Source: Notolepis coatsorum (lineage: Eukaryota; Chordata; Actinopteri; Aulopiformes; Paralepididae). Taken from it: a DNA stretch of 64,000 nt. Below the pieces are notes generated by a model, which saw nothing but the letters and a program-made list of their open reading frames with translations, made no database searches and was not told where the DNA came from. Numbering within the stretch: the first letter of the stretch is position 1; each line of letters starts with the position of its first letter. Positions 1-10,668 of the stretch are shown here, piece by piece. The position numbers and the translations under genes were made by a program. The stretch lies in the NCBI GenBank assembly GCA_963971535.1, contig OZ020592.1, positions 121,642,849 to 121,706,848 on the forward strand. Reading direction: 5' to 3'.

Positions 1-73
1 NNNNNNNNNNNNNNNNNNNNNNNNNNNNNNNNNNNNNNNNNNNNNNNNNNNNNNNNNNNNNNNNNNNNNNNNN
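1..73. other. Assembly gap
   Basis: Positions 1-73 are all N. Nothing can be read here. Any ptch1 exon 3 to the left of exon 2 could lie in or beyond this gap. Confidence 0.99.
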
Positions 74-412
74 NNNNNNNNNNGTATAGTATGTTTATGT
101 TTATGTTTATTAAAGGATCCCCATTAGAGTCACATGAAAGAGCCTCTAGTCTTCCTGGGTCCTTAGATATAGTAAGTATAGCATAATGACAGAGTTAAAA
201 TTGTATATTGTACAATGACAGTGGATTGTATAGTAGTGTACATACATAGGAACCAGTGCCTTCTCAGGAATTTAGCATGTTTATTTTCATCATGCACATC
301 TTATGTCTTCTTATTACCTGTTTTTTTATGTCTATCTTATTATTGTATTATTGCACAATCGATGCGGGTATGTATGTGACAAATAAATCCTTGAATCTTG
401 AGGCGAGGTCAC
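74..412. repeat. Degenerate LINE tail fragments
   Basis: The left part carries the words GGATCCCCATTAG and CTTCCTGGGTCC, which recur at about 19810-19880, 35570-35620 and (reverse complement) 36020-36080; this is a dispersed LINE-like 3' tail on the minus strand. The right part (about 340-405) ends in a GTGACAAATAAATCCTTGAATCTTGA tail, split here as GTGACAAATAAA followed by a TTGAATC-type end, typical of teleost non-LTR 3' ends on the plus strand. No open coding sequence is present. Confidence 0.45.
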
Positions 413-448
413 GTGACCAGCGCTAGCATAAACACGGCAAGGGCCGGA

Positions 449-471
449 GGGGGGGGGGGGGGGGGGGGGGG
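449..471. repeat. Homopolymer G tract
   Basis: An uninterrupted run of about 23 G. Length is unreliable in any assembly. Confidence 0.9.
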
Positions 472-542
472 CTCAGCCCTACCATAGCAGGTGACGAAAG
501 ACACAGGATGAGATCAGCGACGTACCATGTAACTCTCCACTC

Positions 543-704
<162 letters not shown>

Positions 705-785
705 TTTCAGGCCACACAGCGTCCAGGCGAGGTCGTCAGCAGGGTCGCCTGTGGAGGGCAGGTCCAAATGAAATATAAACAGTCG

Positions 786-1575
786 TTCTGTCCTCTCCTC
801 TCCTCCTCTCTCCCCTCTCTCCTCCTCTCAGTCCCTCAGCAGTGTCCTCTCCTCCTCTCTCCTCCTGTCCTCTCCTCTCTCCTCCTCCTGTCCTCTCCTC
901 TCCCTGTACAGTGTCCTCTCCTCTCTCCTCTTCCCCTCTCTTCATCTCTCCTCCTCTCCTCCTCTCTCCACCTCCCCTCTCCCTCCCCCTCTCCTCCTCC
1001 TCTCTCCACCTCCCCTCCTCCCCTCCCCTCTCTTCATCTCTCCTCCTCTCCTCTCCTACTCTCTCCACCTCCCCTCTCCCTCCCCTCTCCTCCTCCTCTC
1101 TCCACCTCCCCTCTCCCTCCCCTCCCCTCTCTTCATCTCTCCTCCTCCCCTCTCCTCCTCTTTCCACCTCCCCTCTCCACCTCCCCTCTCCTCATCTCTC
1201 CACCTCCCCTCTCCACCTCCCCTCTCCTCATCTCTCCACCTCCCTCTCCCTCCCCTCTCCTCCTCTCTCCTCCCTCTCCCTGTACAGTGTCCTCTCCTCC
1301 TCTATCCTCCTCGCCTCTCTTCATCTCTCCTCCTCCCCTCTCCTCCTCTCTCCACCTCCTCTCTCCACCTCCCCTCTTCCCCTCTTCATCTCTCATCCTC
1401 CCCTCTCCTCCTTTCTCCACCTCTCCTCCCTCCTCCTCTCTCCCCTCTCCCCTCTCTCCTCCTCTCTCCTTCTCTCCTCTCCTCCTCCTCCTCTCTCCTT
1501 CTCTCCTCTACTCCCCTCTCCTCCTCTCCTCCTCCTCCTCTCTCCACCTCCCCTCTCCTCCTCCTCTCCCTGTAC
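786..1575. repeat. CT-rich low-complexity satellite
   Basis: About 790 bp of almost pure pyrimidine built from irregular TCCTCTCC / CTCCACCTCCCC words. Several longer words recur about every 30-50 bp, including two copies of CTCTCCCTGTACAGTGTCCT (about 899 and 1276), so this is a degenerate tandem array. Open frames on both strands reflect absence of A and G on one strand, not coding. Confidence 0.9.
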
Positions 1576-1710
1576 GGCGCAGCGTTCCACAGGCCAGGCA
1601 GAACTAATCTATCCCTCAGCTGTGCAGCTAATCTAAACAAACAGATCTCTCTCCCTCAGCATCTGAACCCCTCTCGGCCTGGGACCCGGAACACACCACG
1701 GACCCCTCCA

Positions 1711-1813
<103 letters not shown>

Positions 1814-1935
1814 AGCAGAGAGATAGAGACAGGAGTGAAGCGATGGAGGATGTGTAAAAAGAAACCAAACCATCACTGATATGTGGAAGAATATATCACT
1901 TCCTTCTTTGTATATTATTTTTCTATTATTTTGTA

Positions 1936-1996
1936 ATGTGTGTGTGTGTGTGTTTTGCATTCAGTGCATGCTGATTTGCATGTGTATACTATTTAT

Positions 1997-2066
<70 letters not shown>

Positions 2067-2150
2067 CAAATCAGTGCATGCTGATTTGTATATGTACATG
2101 TGTGCACGTGTTGCGTGTGCACGTGTGTGTGTATGTCTGTCTGTCAGCAC
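1936..2150. repeat. (TG)n microsatellite with duplicated flanks
   Basis: Two TG tracts (about 1937-1952 and 1999-2064). The word CAGTGCATGCTGATTTG occurs on both sides of the longer tract (about 1962 and 2073), so the tract and its border were duplicated together. Confidence 0.85.
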
Positions 2151-2292
2151 ACGGATGAGAGATGAAGTGTGTTGAACTCTCTGGAATATTAGAATGTTGT
2201 ATATGTGTATAATTCCACTGGGTGGGTTTGAATAAAGCGTTCCAAATGTGTGTCAGAGCTAGAGATGTAAACTAGAGTTTCTGTTAAAGATT

Positions 2293-2479
2293 GCACACAC
2301 ACACACACACACACCACACAAGAGGAAGCCTGATAAATGTAGTCCCCTGTAAGCACAACAGGAAGACAGGTGAATTTTCATTTAGATATAGAGGTGCAGT
2401 GGAGTGGAACAAACTACCACTCAATATCAAGGAAACAGAGAGGGCTGCAGTGTTCAAATCCATGGGAGCAGCTGTTTAG
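2293..2479 (+). pseudogene. LINE reverse transcriptase C-terminal fragment
   Basis: The open frame carries FRYRGAVEWNKLPLNIK, followed by a basic/hydrophobic stretch and a stop. This is the usual WN-LP end of CR1/L2/Rex1-type non-LTR reverse transcriptase proteins, after the polymerase palm. Only about 60 codons remain, with a CA microsatellite at the left edge. The piece is a 5'-truncated relic; clade assignment is inference. Confidence 0.6.
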
Positions 2480-2554
2480 TAACCTGCCACTGTAATGTTG
2501 GTGCGACTGTATTATGTGTTGAACCCTCTGGTGAACGATGAGTAATGTCTCTAT

Positions 2555-2905
2555 GCATTTTTTATTTATTTTTTTATCCGCTTTTTCTCCTCGTTTTCTA
2601 TTTTTCTCCCATCCCAATTTCGTATTGCCAATTCTCCCCTTCCCTGTCTTGAACGTTGCTAGACTATGCCTCCCACTGGTCGGCTGTAGTGAGGATAGAA
2701 GCCTTGCATCACGTGTCCCCTCCGGTACACGAGGAGGCAGCCTGTCGCATCTTTTCACCAGACAGCGTGGACTCTCAGTGGCGAGGAGTAACGCGTGGGA
2801 GGCTCACGCTGCCCCCGTCACTTCCTGTCTCTGCTGTGCAGGCGTCACCCAACCGAGCTGTAGGAGTCGCTGTCCACAACGTCCAATCCCCACCCATTGA
2901 CTTTC
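2555..2905 (-). mobile_element. SINE body (3' part), same family as 30750-30962
   Basis: Shares the word CTGTAGGAGTCGCTGT with the SINE at 30750-30962 and continues on the minus strand into an A-rich tail (plus strand TTTTTTATTTATTTTTTT around 2558-2575). The tRNA-like head is missing or degenerate. The open frames across it are chance. Confidence 0.5.
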
Positions 2906-2959
2906 CACCCGCTGACTCTGCCAATAATTTTTTTATGAAACACCATGATTACTATACTA

Positions 2960-3160
2960 CTAGTAATGCACTTTAGACTTCACAAAGAATGCTCAATGCA
3001 CTTCAAACAGACGCCACCTAAACTTGGAAACAACAGGGACAACGACGGAAATAAGTCTTGAACTTTTCGTTCTATCCCTGACGATGCACATACACATGTT
3101 GATCTGTCAATTTTGTTATACGTTTTTGTCAATAAATCAAATCAAATGAAATCAAAGAGA
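2960..3160 (+). repeat. LINE-like 3' tail
   Basis: Non-coding sequence ending in tandem AAATC-type words (CAATAAATCAAATCAAATG at about 3130), the usual simple repeat at the 3' end of teleost non-LTR elements. No coding part remains. Between 3160 and 3480 I see nothing recognisable. Confidence 0.35.
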
Positions 3161-3488
3161 GATATACTAACAATAAATGTAGTAGCTATAGTTCTGTATA
3201 GTCTTTGAACCTGGAGACCGACCCCAACTGTCAATATCACATCCTTGTAAAATACAGTGTATTTACACAAAAGACCATTGTCATTGCAATGTGACATGTT
3301 CTGCTATACAAATAAATGATTAGTAGAATTAGCGTATCTTTCGTGTAACGTCAGAGGTCCAACTCCGTATCTTGTAGCCATGCCCTTAACTCTGGTCCCA
3401 CATCAAAGAGTTCTAATAGCATGGAGGGTGTTGTCATAACAAAATCAGTGCGCTTGCGTCGCGGATCAGAAGAACACAGCCCTGCACG

Positions 3489-3891
3489 TAGGGTTGGGCA
3501 TCGTTTGGATTTGAACGATTCCGGTTCCGATTCCGATTCTCCATATCGATTCCTGTTCTAAACGATTCTCGATTCCGATTCTTTGAGGTGCAGGTCAAAA
3601 CAGGTCACAGCTTATTTCGAAGGAGATTTTTTATTTTATTTTTTTTTCCAAAAAGAAAATCATACTATTCACATTTTCAGTTGACTTGATACAGTTTAAT
3701 TTGGTTGCTGTACTGTAACTAGGGTATTAAAGTAAAAAAAAAAAAGTAAAAAAAAAGTAAAAAAAAAAAAAGGTAAAAAAATAAAAATAAAAAAGAATTT
3801 AGAATCGAAATTCAAATATGTTACTTCCGGTTCCAGAACCGGAAGTTAGGAACCGGTTCCTATTAGAACCTGTTTTCGGTGCCCAACCCTA
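3489..3891. mobile_element. hAT-type MITE, 403 bp
   Basis: The ends are inverted repeats TAGGGTTGGGCATCG (left) and TAGGGTTGGGCACCG (right, reverse complement). The flanks are 8-bp near-identical direct repeats, CCTGCACG (3481-3488) and CCTGCACA (3892-3899). An 8-bp duplication with such short termini is the hAT hallmark. The interior repeats the words GATTCCGGTTCCGATTCC and holds A-rich tracts (3733-3800). No transposase frame exists, so it is non-autonomous. Confidence 0.85.
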
Positions 3892-5772
3892 CCTGCACAC
3901 AAGGTAGAGAGAGCCCAGCACAGCACACAAGGTAGAGAGAGAGAGAGCCCAGCACACAAGGTAGAGAGAGAGAGAGCCCAGCACAGCACACAAGGTAGAG
4001 AGAGAGCCCAGCACAGCACACAAGGTAGAGAGAGAGAGCCCAGCACAGCACACAAGGTAGAGAGAGAGCCCAGCACATCACACAAGGTAGAGAGAGAGAG
4101 AGCCCAGCACAGCACACAAGGTAGAGAGAGAGAGCCCAGCACAGCACACAAGGTAGAGAGAGAGAGAGCCCAGCACAGCACACAAGGTAGAGAGAGAGCC
4201 CAGCACATCACACAAGGTAGAGAGAGAGAGAGCCCAGCACAGCACACAAGGTAGAGAGAGAGAGAGCCCAGCACAGCACACAAGGTAGAGAGAGAGCCCA
4301 GCACAGCACACAAGGTAGAGAGAGAGCCCAGCACATCACACAAGGTAGAGAGAGAGAGAGCCCAGCACAGCACACAAGGTAGAGAGAGAGAGAGCCCAGC
4401 ACAGCACACAAGGTAGAGAGAGAGCCCAGCACAGCACACAAGGTAGAGAGAGAGAGAGCCCAGCACACAAGGCAGAGAGAGAGAGAGCCCAGCACAGCAC
4501 ACAAGGTAGAGAGAGAGCCCAGCACAGCACACAAGGTAGAGAGAGAGCCCAGCACAGCACACAAGGTAGAGAGAGAGCCCAGCACAGCACACAAGGTAGA
4601 GAGAGAGCCCAGCACAGCACACAAGGTAGAGAGAGAGAGAGCCCAGCACACAAGGTAGAGAGAGAGCCCAGCACAGCACACAAGGTAGAGAGAGAGCCCA
4701 GCACAGCACACAAGGTAGAGAGAGAGCCCAGCACAGCACACAAGGTAGAGAGAGAGAGAGCCCAGCACAGCACACAAGGTAGAGAGAGAGAGAGCCCAGC
4801 ACAGCACACAAGGTAGAGAGAGAGCCCAGCACAGCACACAAGGTAGAGAGAGAGCCCAGCACAGCACACAAGGTAGAGAGAGAGAGAGCCCAGCACAGCA
4901 CACAAGGTAGAGAGAGAGAGCCCAGCACAGCACACAAGGTAGAGAGAGAGCCCAGCACAGCACACAAGGTAGAGAGAGAGAGAGCCCAGCACACAAGGCA
5001 GAGAGAGAGAGAGCCCAGCACAGCACACAAGGTAGAGAGAGAGCCCAGCACATCACACAAGGTAGAGAGTAGAGCCATATGGAATCCGCGATCACGGAAT
5101 CGCGGACGGAATCGCGGAATTGAGCAATAAAAATGGAATCAACTATAAAAAAAAAATTATTAAAATCTTTTTTTTTTTTTTACTTTTTTTTTTATATAAA
5201 TGTTGTGGGACTTGTACAGCACTTTGTTCAACTTTGTCAGTGCTGTAAAGTTTAAACCTTTTTAAATCTTAGACAAACAAAACACTTTGCTTTCATGAAA
5301 TATTGTAAGCCGTCATTTGAGGCTTTATAAAAGCAGCACAATGAACACAAATCTGTCAGTGCCGAGCCCGACCTCATCTTAAATAACAAACAGCATTGCT
5401 TGTTGTAGTTAACAAAGAGAGGCAGAGTTGATTTTGCAAAAATATATATACCTTTTAATTTTTTTTAATAATCAAATTTTATTTTCATATTCGAATGAAA
5501 TAAATGAATGAAGCTTCGAAGTATTTAAGACAGCCCTATTAAATGGACTGTTATATCTTATTAAATTGTGGACATTTATTCATTCCCACTTATTAGACAC
5601 TATTTCTGATGGTAAAATGAGCGTACAAAGCAAAATACAGAATTCTGAAATATTAAAACGAAAAAAACGGAATTTGGAAAAAAATTAAATGGAATTTGGA
5701 AAAAAATAAAACGGATTTCATATGGCTCTAGCAGAGAGCCCCGCACAGCACACAAGGCAGAGAGAGAGATAG
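3892..5772. repeat. Minisatellite, 28-36 bp unit AGCCCAGCACAGCACACAAGGTAG(AG)n
   Basis: About 40 tandem copies of AGCCCAGCACAGCACACAAGG plus TAG and a variable (AG)n run, read from 3892 to 5069 and resuming at 5731-5772 after a MITE. Units vary by AG number, by CATCAC for CAGCAC, and by loss of one GCACA. The long minus-strand frames (CVLCWALSL-type repeats) are translations of the array in all three frames and are not genes. Confidence 0.95.
5070..5730. mobile_element. hAT-type MITE nested in the minisatellite, 661 bp
   Basis: Left end TAGAGCCATATGGAATCCG and right end (reverse complement) TAGAGCCATATGAAATCCG form a 19-bp inverted repeat with one mismatch. Flanks GTAGAGAG (5062-5069) and GCAGAGAG (5731-5738) are a near-perfect 8-bp target duplication made of minisatellite sequence. 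The interior is AT-rich and repeats GGAATCGCGG near the left and GGAATTTGGAAAAAAAT near the right. No coding frame is present. Confidence 0.88.
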
Positions 5773-6150
5773 ACAGCTTTCATCTGTTTAGAAATCAGTC
5801 TATTAGGGCCGGGGGGGCGCTGTGTTGTTTTGATACGTCGTTGTGAAGAAGCCCGATACACAATATAGGTTGTCAATCGCATAGCCTGCGCAGTTCCTCT
5901 TTAAGGATATATAATGGTGAGAAAAGCTTGCAGCGAACTCAGAGACAACGTTTAAATAACAAACGGAAGGTGTTTTTTTTGTGTGTTCAAAATAAACGTT
6001 TACTATAAAGCAAAGTTCACGCCCTTGCTCCATTCATGACTCGCATAGCAGAGTCTCTCGCTCTAAAGTGCTGGAATGCAGATAAAAGGAAAGGTGGGGG
6101 GGGGGGGGGGGGGGCACTGCCTCTTTCCCTTACCCCCCCACCCCCTCAAT
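5773..6150. other. Unassigned spacer with poly-G
   Basis: No gene recognised. It contains a G homopolymer at about 6088-6114 and a modest open frame on the minus strand (5803-6033) that I do not recognise and that has no repeat-family or domain signal by eye. Confidence 0.4.
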
Positions 6151-6544
6151 CACCACCCGTACTCTGTGTTCCCTACCAAAACACTGTCCGTCTCCTCTGA
6201 GGCCATGGTTAGACTGGTGTTTTTGTGGCGTTTTTGTATACGTTTTTTAATACGTTTCATGTCCCTATTACACAGAAATGCGTTTTTTTGGCGTTTTTTT
6301 GTGGATACGGCTGAAACGCTAAATTGTGTTTGCGTTTTGGAGAACCGCTAAAAAACGCGCCGACAACAGCGTGTAGTCTGCACGGAGCCGTTGTTGCGAA
6401 AACGCCCATGCGCAGTAGATACCATCTGCGTGCCCTTCCGGTGACAACAGAGTGTGTGTGTGTGTGTGTTTGGGACAGAGGCAGAGCTGTCCCAAATAGC
6501 TGCAGCTACCATGTGTTGTCAAGTTATTGTTATAAGGATCCCAG

Positions 6545-6638
6545 TCCAAGCTACAACAGTCTGCATTCCCTTAACAATTGTTTGTATTGAGCCGTATTGT
6601 ATTGTACCCATATGCAATATGTTAAATAAAGTTTACAT
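6545..6638 (+). repeat. LINE/SINE-like 3' tail, family with CCTTAACAATTGT
   Basis: Shares CCTTAACAATTGT-TGTATTGAG and AATAAAGTTT with copies at 6945-7063 and 52530-52646, where the tail ends in (CAAT)n. Here the tail is interrupted by the hAT insertion that starts at 6639. Confidence 0.5.
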
Positions 6639-7026
6639 AGGGTGACCATATTTTGATTTCCAAAAAAGAGGACATAGCGTGGAATAAACTCGCCGAAACG
6701 GTAAAGTGTGCCACGGGCACGCCGTGATTCCGATCCGCGTGAAAATATTCACGGCCATAGAGGAGACCGTGGGACACCTTTTTGCAACCGAATATGTGTC
6801 TCGAATTTGCTCCCAAGCGGCGCGCAAAATCGTGCAAGTCTTGTTTACATCAGGGTCCCCCATTTTCAATTCATCATAAATGTACAGTTCCCTCCCCCTT
6901 GTATATATTTACTGTATGTCACAAATGTAACAGTACTGCTTTGAGGTCTTTCTCTGGTCTGCATCCCCTTAACAATTGTGTGTATTGAGCTGTACTGTAC
7001 CCATTCTGCAATCTGTTAATAAAGTT

Positions 7027-7061
<35 letters not shown>

Positions 7062-7607
7062 CCGCAGTGCAATACTCCAATTCAGCCATTGGGTGGGATG
7101 GTCATGTGACCCAAATCAGCCAATGGAAGCGAGGGTCCTTAAAGTGTGGGTCCTTAAAGTGTTGCGGTCCTGAGAGTGTTGGTGCTCTCGTCCTGCAGCT
7201 GGATACTATTGCCTCACAGCGCGGCCGTCAGAGCGCGGCCCAGAGAGCGCCGCTGGCTCTGCGGCTCTGCAGCTGCATGCTTCTCCGGGAGTCCGGTTGG
7301 ATAATGCCATGTAAAAAGTTGCATGCCTGACATATCGGCATGTAACTCAAGAACCGAGGCACGGATTTTGGCGATCCAGATGGCATTCGAACGGCAACGA
7401 ATAGCGCTTTAATTCGTAATTTATATGTTCGGCGAAAAATGCAGCCCCGAGCCTTCAGATGCTCGCAAAGGGCCGTGAAACTGAAACTGAAACTGAAAAA
7501 CAGTGAAACCCCGGACATTTCGATGAATTAATAAACCCCCCCCGGACGCCCCGGACAGGGCGTGAAAAGAGGACATGTCCGGGCAAAAGAGGACGTTTGG
7601 TCAGCCT
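6639..7607. mobile_element. hAT-type non-autonomous element, 969 bp
   Basis: The ends AGGGTGACCATATTTTGAT and (reverse complement) AGGCTGACCAAACGTCC are inverted repeats, each followed by AGAGGACA-like words. The flanks AGTTTACAT (6630-6638 and 7608-7616) are identical over 9 bp, consistent with the 8-bp duplication of hAT plus one shared base. Inside it carries another copy of the CCTTAACAATTGT tail family ending in (CAAT)n at about 7032-7063. No transposase is encoded. Confidence 0.85.
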
Positions 7608-7616
7608 AGTTTACAT

Positions 7617-8230
7617 CCATTCATTCTGCTAGCATTACCGATTGCATGAGCAGCTGGCTAACGTGAGCTATCAGATCCTGTTAGCTCAAAGCTCCTCTTT
7701 CAACTTAACAAGCATTAAACAAAATGGCCCAGTCATCTATTCACCTTTGTTTAATACACACAGCGTTGTCTCTAATGTTATCTAACTACTGATAGCTCTC
7801 GATATCATCAGTTTGGTGCTGGCTAAATAGCGTGAGCTAACGTTAGCTTCTAGCCACAATGCTATACTGTTATAATGGCATACTCCATTGACGTTAGCAT
7901 GCAGCTAACAATGCTACCGATCTTTTTTTAGACTAAACTATCCGCTCTTGGTGGTCACTTGTGTTGATGTTAGTTTTGTTTCATCAACAAATGACAGGCA
8001 GAACACACAGTGAATGTATCCGTTTTGTTTATTGCACTTTTATTAGGCTTTGCTGAAAAAGAATTGCTGCATTGAGTAAATAGGCAAGATGGTGGCGCCC
8101 ATAGGCGTCTGCCTTGTTGACATTTTCTTTGCTGGAGCTACCAGGAAGTGTATTGGCACATTCAAGTTCTGATTGGTTGAAGTTGCCTTCATGTTCGCCA
8201 CCTACTGCCACCTACTGCTTTGGCAGTGTA
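7617..8230. other. Spacer with GCTAAC/GTTAGC words
   Basis: This part of the 6201-8355 insertion has no coding signal. It is enriched in GCTAGC, GCTAAC and GTTAGC words (7625-7920), a composition also seen at 42640-42735, 44380-44870 and 53385-53455. Confidence 0.4.
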
Positions 8231-8800
8231 CTACATCAGTGTGCTCAGGTGACAAAAACAAAAAAAAAACGAAAGTGTGACTCGAGGCGCAGGACGTCGC
8301 GGCGAAACGCGTATGACAATGAAACGAAAATGAAACGAAAGGTGTAACCGCAGCCTGAGTGTGTTCCCTACCAAAACACCACCCGTACTCTCAGTATGTT
8401 CCCTACCAAAACACCACCCGTACTCTGAGTGTGTTCCCTACCAAAACACCACCCGTACTCTGAGTGTGTTCCCTACCAAAACACCACCCATACTCTGTTC
8501 CCTACCAAAACACCACCCATACTCTGTTCCCTACCAAAACACCACCCATACTCTGTTCCCTACCAAAACACCACCCATACTCTGTTCCCTACCAAAACAC
8601 ATAATCTGTTCCCTACCAAAACACCACCCATACTCTGTTCCCTACCAAAACACCACCCATACTCTGTTCCCTACCAAAACACCACCCATACTCTGTTCCC
8701 TACCAAAACACCACCCATACTCTGTTCCCTACCAAAACACCACCCATACTCTGTTCCCTACCAAAACACCACCCATACTCTGTTCCCTATACCAAAACAA

Positions 8801-9296
8801 TCTTTATTCTTCATAGTATATGTCTGAAAGGGAGCAGCGGAGCGCACCGCTCCACAAACACGAGGTCCTTGTCCGCGCTCCGCTTTTTCCCTTCAGCCGA
8901 AGACAAATCTTTTTGGAAAGTTGAGAGCTGTCCAACCCGGGACCACACACAGTCTGCGAGCTGTGCTCGGATCACATTCAACTGCTGGGGGCAGACACAC
9001 ACACACACTCACACACTAACTCACACACACACACACGCACTCACAAAATGGCGGCTTTGACTACATTTCCTCTCCCCCGAAAACGTCCCATGAACTTAAT
9101 TACAACTTTACTTTGAGTTAAATTGCAGTCACCTATTTACGCACCGCCGCCGCGCGACCCGTAAAAAAAAGAAATTACAATTATTTTCAAATCTTGACCT
9201 GGCCACTTGCCAAACTCCATACAATAAACAATCCCCCCAGATTGTTTGGCAGACCCCCCAGCCCTCTCCAGTCCATTGTGTATCCCTCCACATACT
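8801..9296. other. Unassigned spacer with (CA)n
   Basis: A CA microsatellite lies at 8995-9045. The rest (8801-8994 and 9046-9296) shows no recognisable gene or repeat. It falls inside ptch1 intron 2 if the next exon lies to the left. Confidence 0.5.
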
Positions 9297-9660
9297 ACTT
9301 AGATTAGATTAAAATGTATTGCCATTATAATACAGCACAAGTACAGTACAACGAAAATAAGTTTGACATCCAACCAGAGTGCAAATGTTTAATAGTAAAG
9401 TGCAACAGCGATATACAATGTACTAGTGTACAGGTGATTAAACTGGGTATAAAATATATAAATGAGTACTACTGAGTGTAATGCTAATCAGATGTATGTA
9501 CAGAGTTGTAGTATAATAAATAGAGACAGTATATGACTACTGGCCAGTTGTGTAACTACTAGTAAGAGTAGGAGATTATGTACAGATATAGATATAGTAA
9601 ATGACTGTGTGCAGGTAAGAATACAGACAGAGGAGATGATAGGTTGGGTGAAGATTAAAT
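9297..9660 (-). mobile_element. LINE 3' end (dispersed family, copy 1)
   Basis: The sequence with GTACAGTACAACGAAAAT, CAGCGATATACAATGT and TAATCAGATGTATGTACAGAG recurs at 46347-46481 and 56060-56194 plus 57697-58000. The copies begin in TTAGA/GATTA tandem words, which on the minus strand form the element's simple-repeat tail, so the LINE reads on the minus strand. This uninterrupted copy shows what the locus at 56194/57697 looked like before the retroviral insertion. Confidence 0.6.
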
Positions 9661-9736
9661 AACAACAAACTCAAAGTATTGCTTGGGGTGGGGAGGGGCA
9701 ACAACGATTCAGAAACAATAATAAAGATTATCTTAC

Positions 9737-9929
9737 CTTCCACCCAGAGTTTCTCCACGTCCGTCTCCAGGTTAGCTGCCCGTAAACCCACGGCGAACGC
9801 TCCGAATATCATGAGGCCCACAACCAAAAACTTCCCGCAGTTCTTTTGTATGTGGCACCCCAACCTGAACAAGAGTCTCTGGAACTTCGCCCTCAGCCAT
9901 AGCGGTGCCTTCCTTCCGGTCGCCTTGCC
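9737..9929 (-). CDS. ptch1: patched1 coding exon 2
   Basis: Patched1 is the Hedgehog receptor that restrains Smoothened, a 12-pass membrane protein of the sterol-sensing/RND family. The minus-strand translation runs from [20 protein letters not shown] through [20 protein letters not shown] to [11 protein letters not shown], matching the conserved segment around transmembrane helix 1 of vertebrate Patched1 nearly residue for residue; Patched2 differs clearly here. The exon is bounded by CTGCAG on its 5' side (acceptor AG at 9930-9931) and by GTAAG on its 3' side (donor GT at 9735-9736). Its length of 193 bp, phase-0 start and phase-1 end equal those of human PTCH1 exon 2 as I recall them. Exon 1 lies at 14098-14322. 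I see no exon 3 down to position 74, so intron 2 exceeds 9.6 kb in this assembly. Confidence 0.96.
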
Positions 9930-10109
9930 CTGCAGCGACGAGACGAGAAGAGAGTCCCAGCGTTACAGTCGTCCACCCAAAAGCACCCTATACACTTCAC
10001 CGCAAGCTTACCTGGACAGAGCCAAAAGCACCCTATATACCTCAACGCAAGCTTTTACCTGGACAGAGCCAAAAGCACCCTATATACCTCACCGCAAGCT
10101 TACCAGGAC

Positions 10110-10426
10110 GCGTCTATTCTTAACCCAAACGGTTCATGCGTTTTGCGGATCTGATTGGCCACTGACTTTTCTGGTCATGTGACATGTGCGCCCAATCGCG
10201 TGACGCGCCCATTTTCACCTCGACCAGCAGCAAACCCTAACCCTAACCGTTCTATCGCCATGCTCTAAGACAAACTCTAACCTTAACCAACTTCGAAAGA
10301 GTGCCTAAGCTTAACCGGGGAAAGAACTTGCCGTCACACGATTGGTGCAACCAGAAACATCAGTGGCCAATCAGAGCGCAAAACGGGATCGTGGAAGCAT
10401 GAACCGGTTAGGTTAAGAATACAGGC
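10110..10426. mobile_element. Mutator-like MITE A, 317 bp, 9-bp TSD
   Basis: Inverted ends start GCGTCTATTCTTAAC (left) and, reverse complemented, GCCTGTATTCTTAAC (right); similarity continues about 75 bp and includes TCTGATTGGCCACTGA in both arms. The flanks TACCAGGAC (10101-10109) and TACCAGGAC (10427-10435) are an exact 9-bp direct repeat. Long inverted repeats with a 9-bp duplication are the MULE hallmark. There is no coding frame; the centre holds two CCCTAA words. Confidence 0.8.
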
Positions 10427-10668
10427 TACCAGGACAGAGCCAAAAGCACCCTATATACCTCATTGCAAGCTTTTACCTGGACAGAGCCAAAAGCACCCTA
10501 TATACATCTCACCGCAAGCTTACCTGGACAGAGCCAAAAGCACCCTATATACATCTCACCGCAAGCTTACCTGGACAGAGCCAAAAGCACCCTATATACA
10601 TCTCACCGCAAGCTTACATGGACAGAGCCAAAAGCACCCTATAAACCTCACCGCAATCTTACCTGGAC

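Larger units (their letters stand above)
6201..8355. mobile_element. DNA transposon-like insertion with short GC-rich ends
   Basis: The left end GGCCATGGTTAGACTGG and right end (reverse complement) GGCTGCGGTTACACC are imperfect inverted repeats, followed inward on both sides by words rich in CGTTTT / AAAACG. The trinucleotide TGA lies on both sides (6198-6200 and 8356-8358). A 3-bp duplication would fit PIF/Harbinger, but the termini are imperfect and TGA also belongs to the minisatellite, so the class is inference. No transposase frame is visible. It contains the nested hAT element at 6639-7607. Confidence 0.55.
6151..8800. repeat. 29-bp minisatellite GTTCCCTACCAAAACACCACCCATACTCT, split by a transposon
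   Basis: The unit is GTTCCCTACCAAAACACC followed by ACCCRTACTCT, with an extra GAGTGT in the first copies. About 1.5 copies lie at 6151-6197 and about 15 at 8358-8800. The two parts share the same repeat, so the 2.15 kb between them (6201-8355) was inserted into the array. Open frames in the array are repeat translations. Confidence 0.9.

Noticed and set aside
3846-5095. Minus-strand frames of up to 410 residues (CAVLGSLSLPCVLCWALS type)
   Set aside because: They are pure minisatellite translation, open in all three frames because the unit lacks stops on that strand.
9680-10182. Plus-strand 167-residue frame across the ptch1 exon 2 region
   Set aside because: It is antisense to a clearly conserved exon with splice sites on the minus strand.
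10231-10246. CCCTAACCCTAACC resembling telomeric repeat
   Set aside because: Only two and a half units inside a MITE; far too short to call an interstitial telomere.
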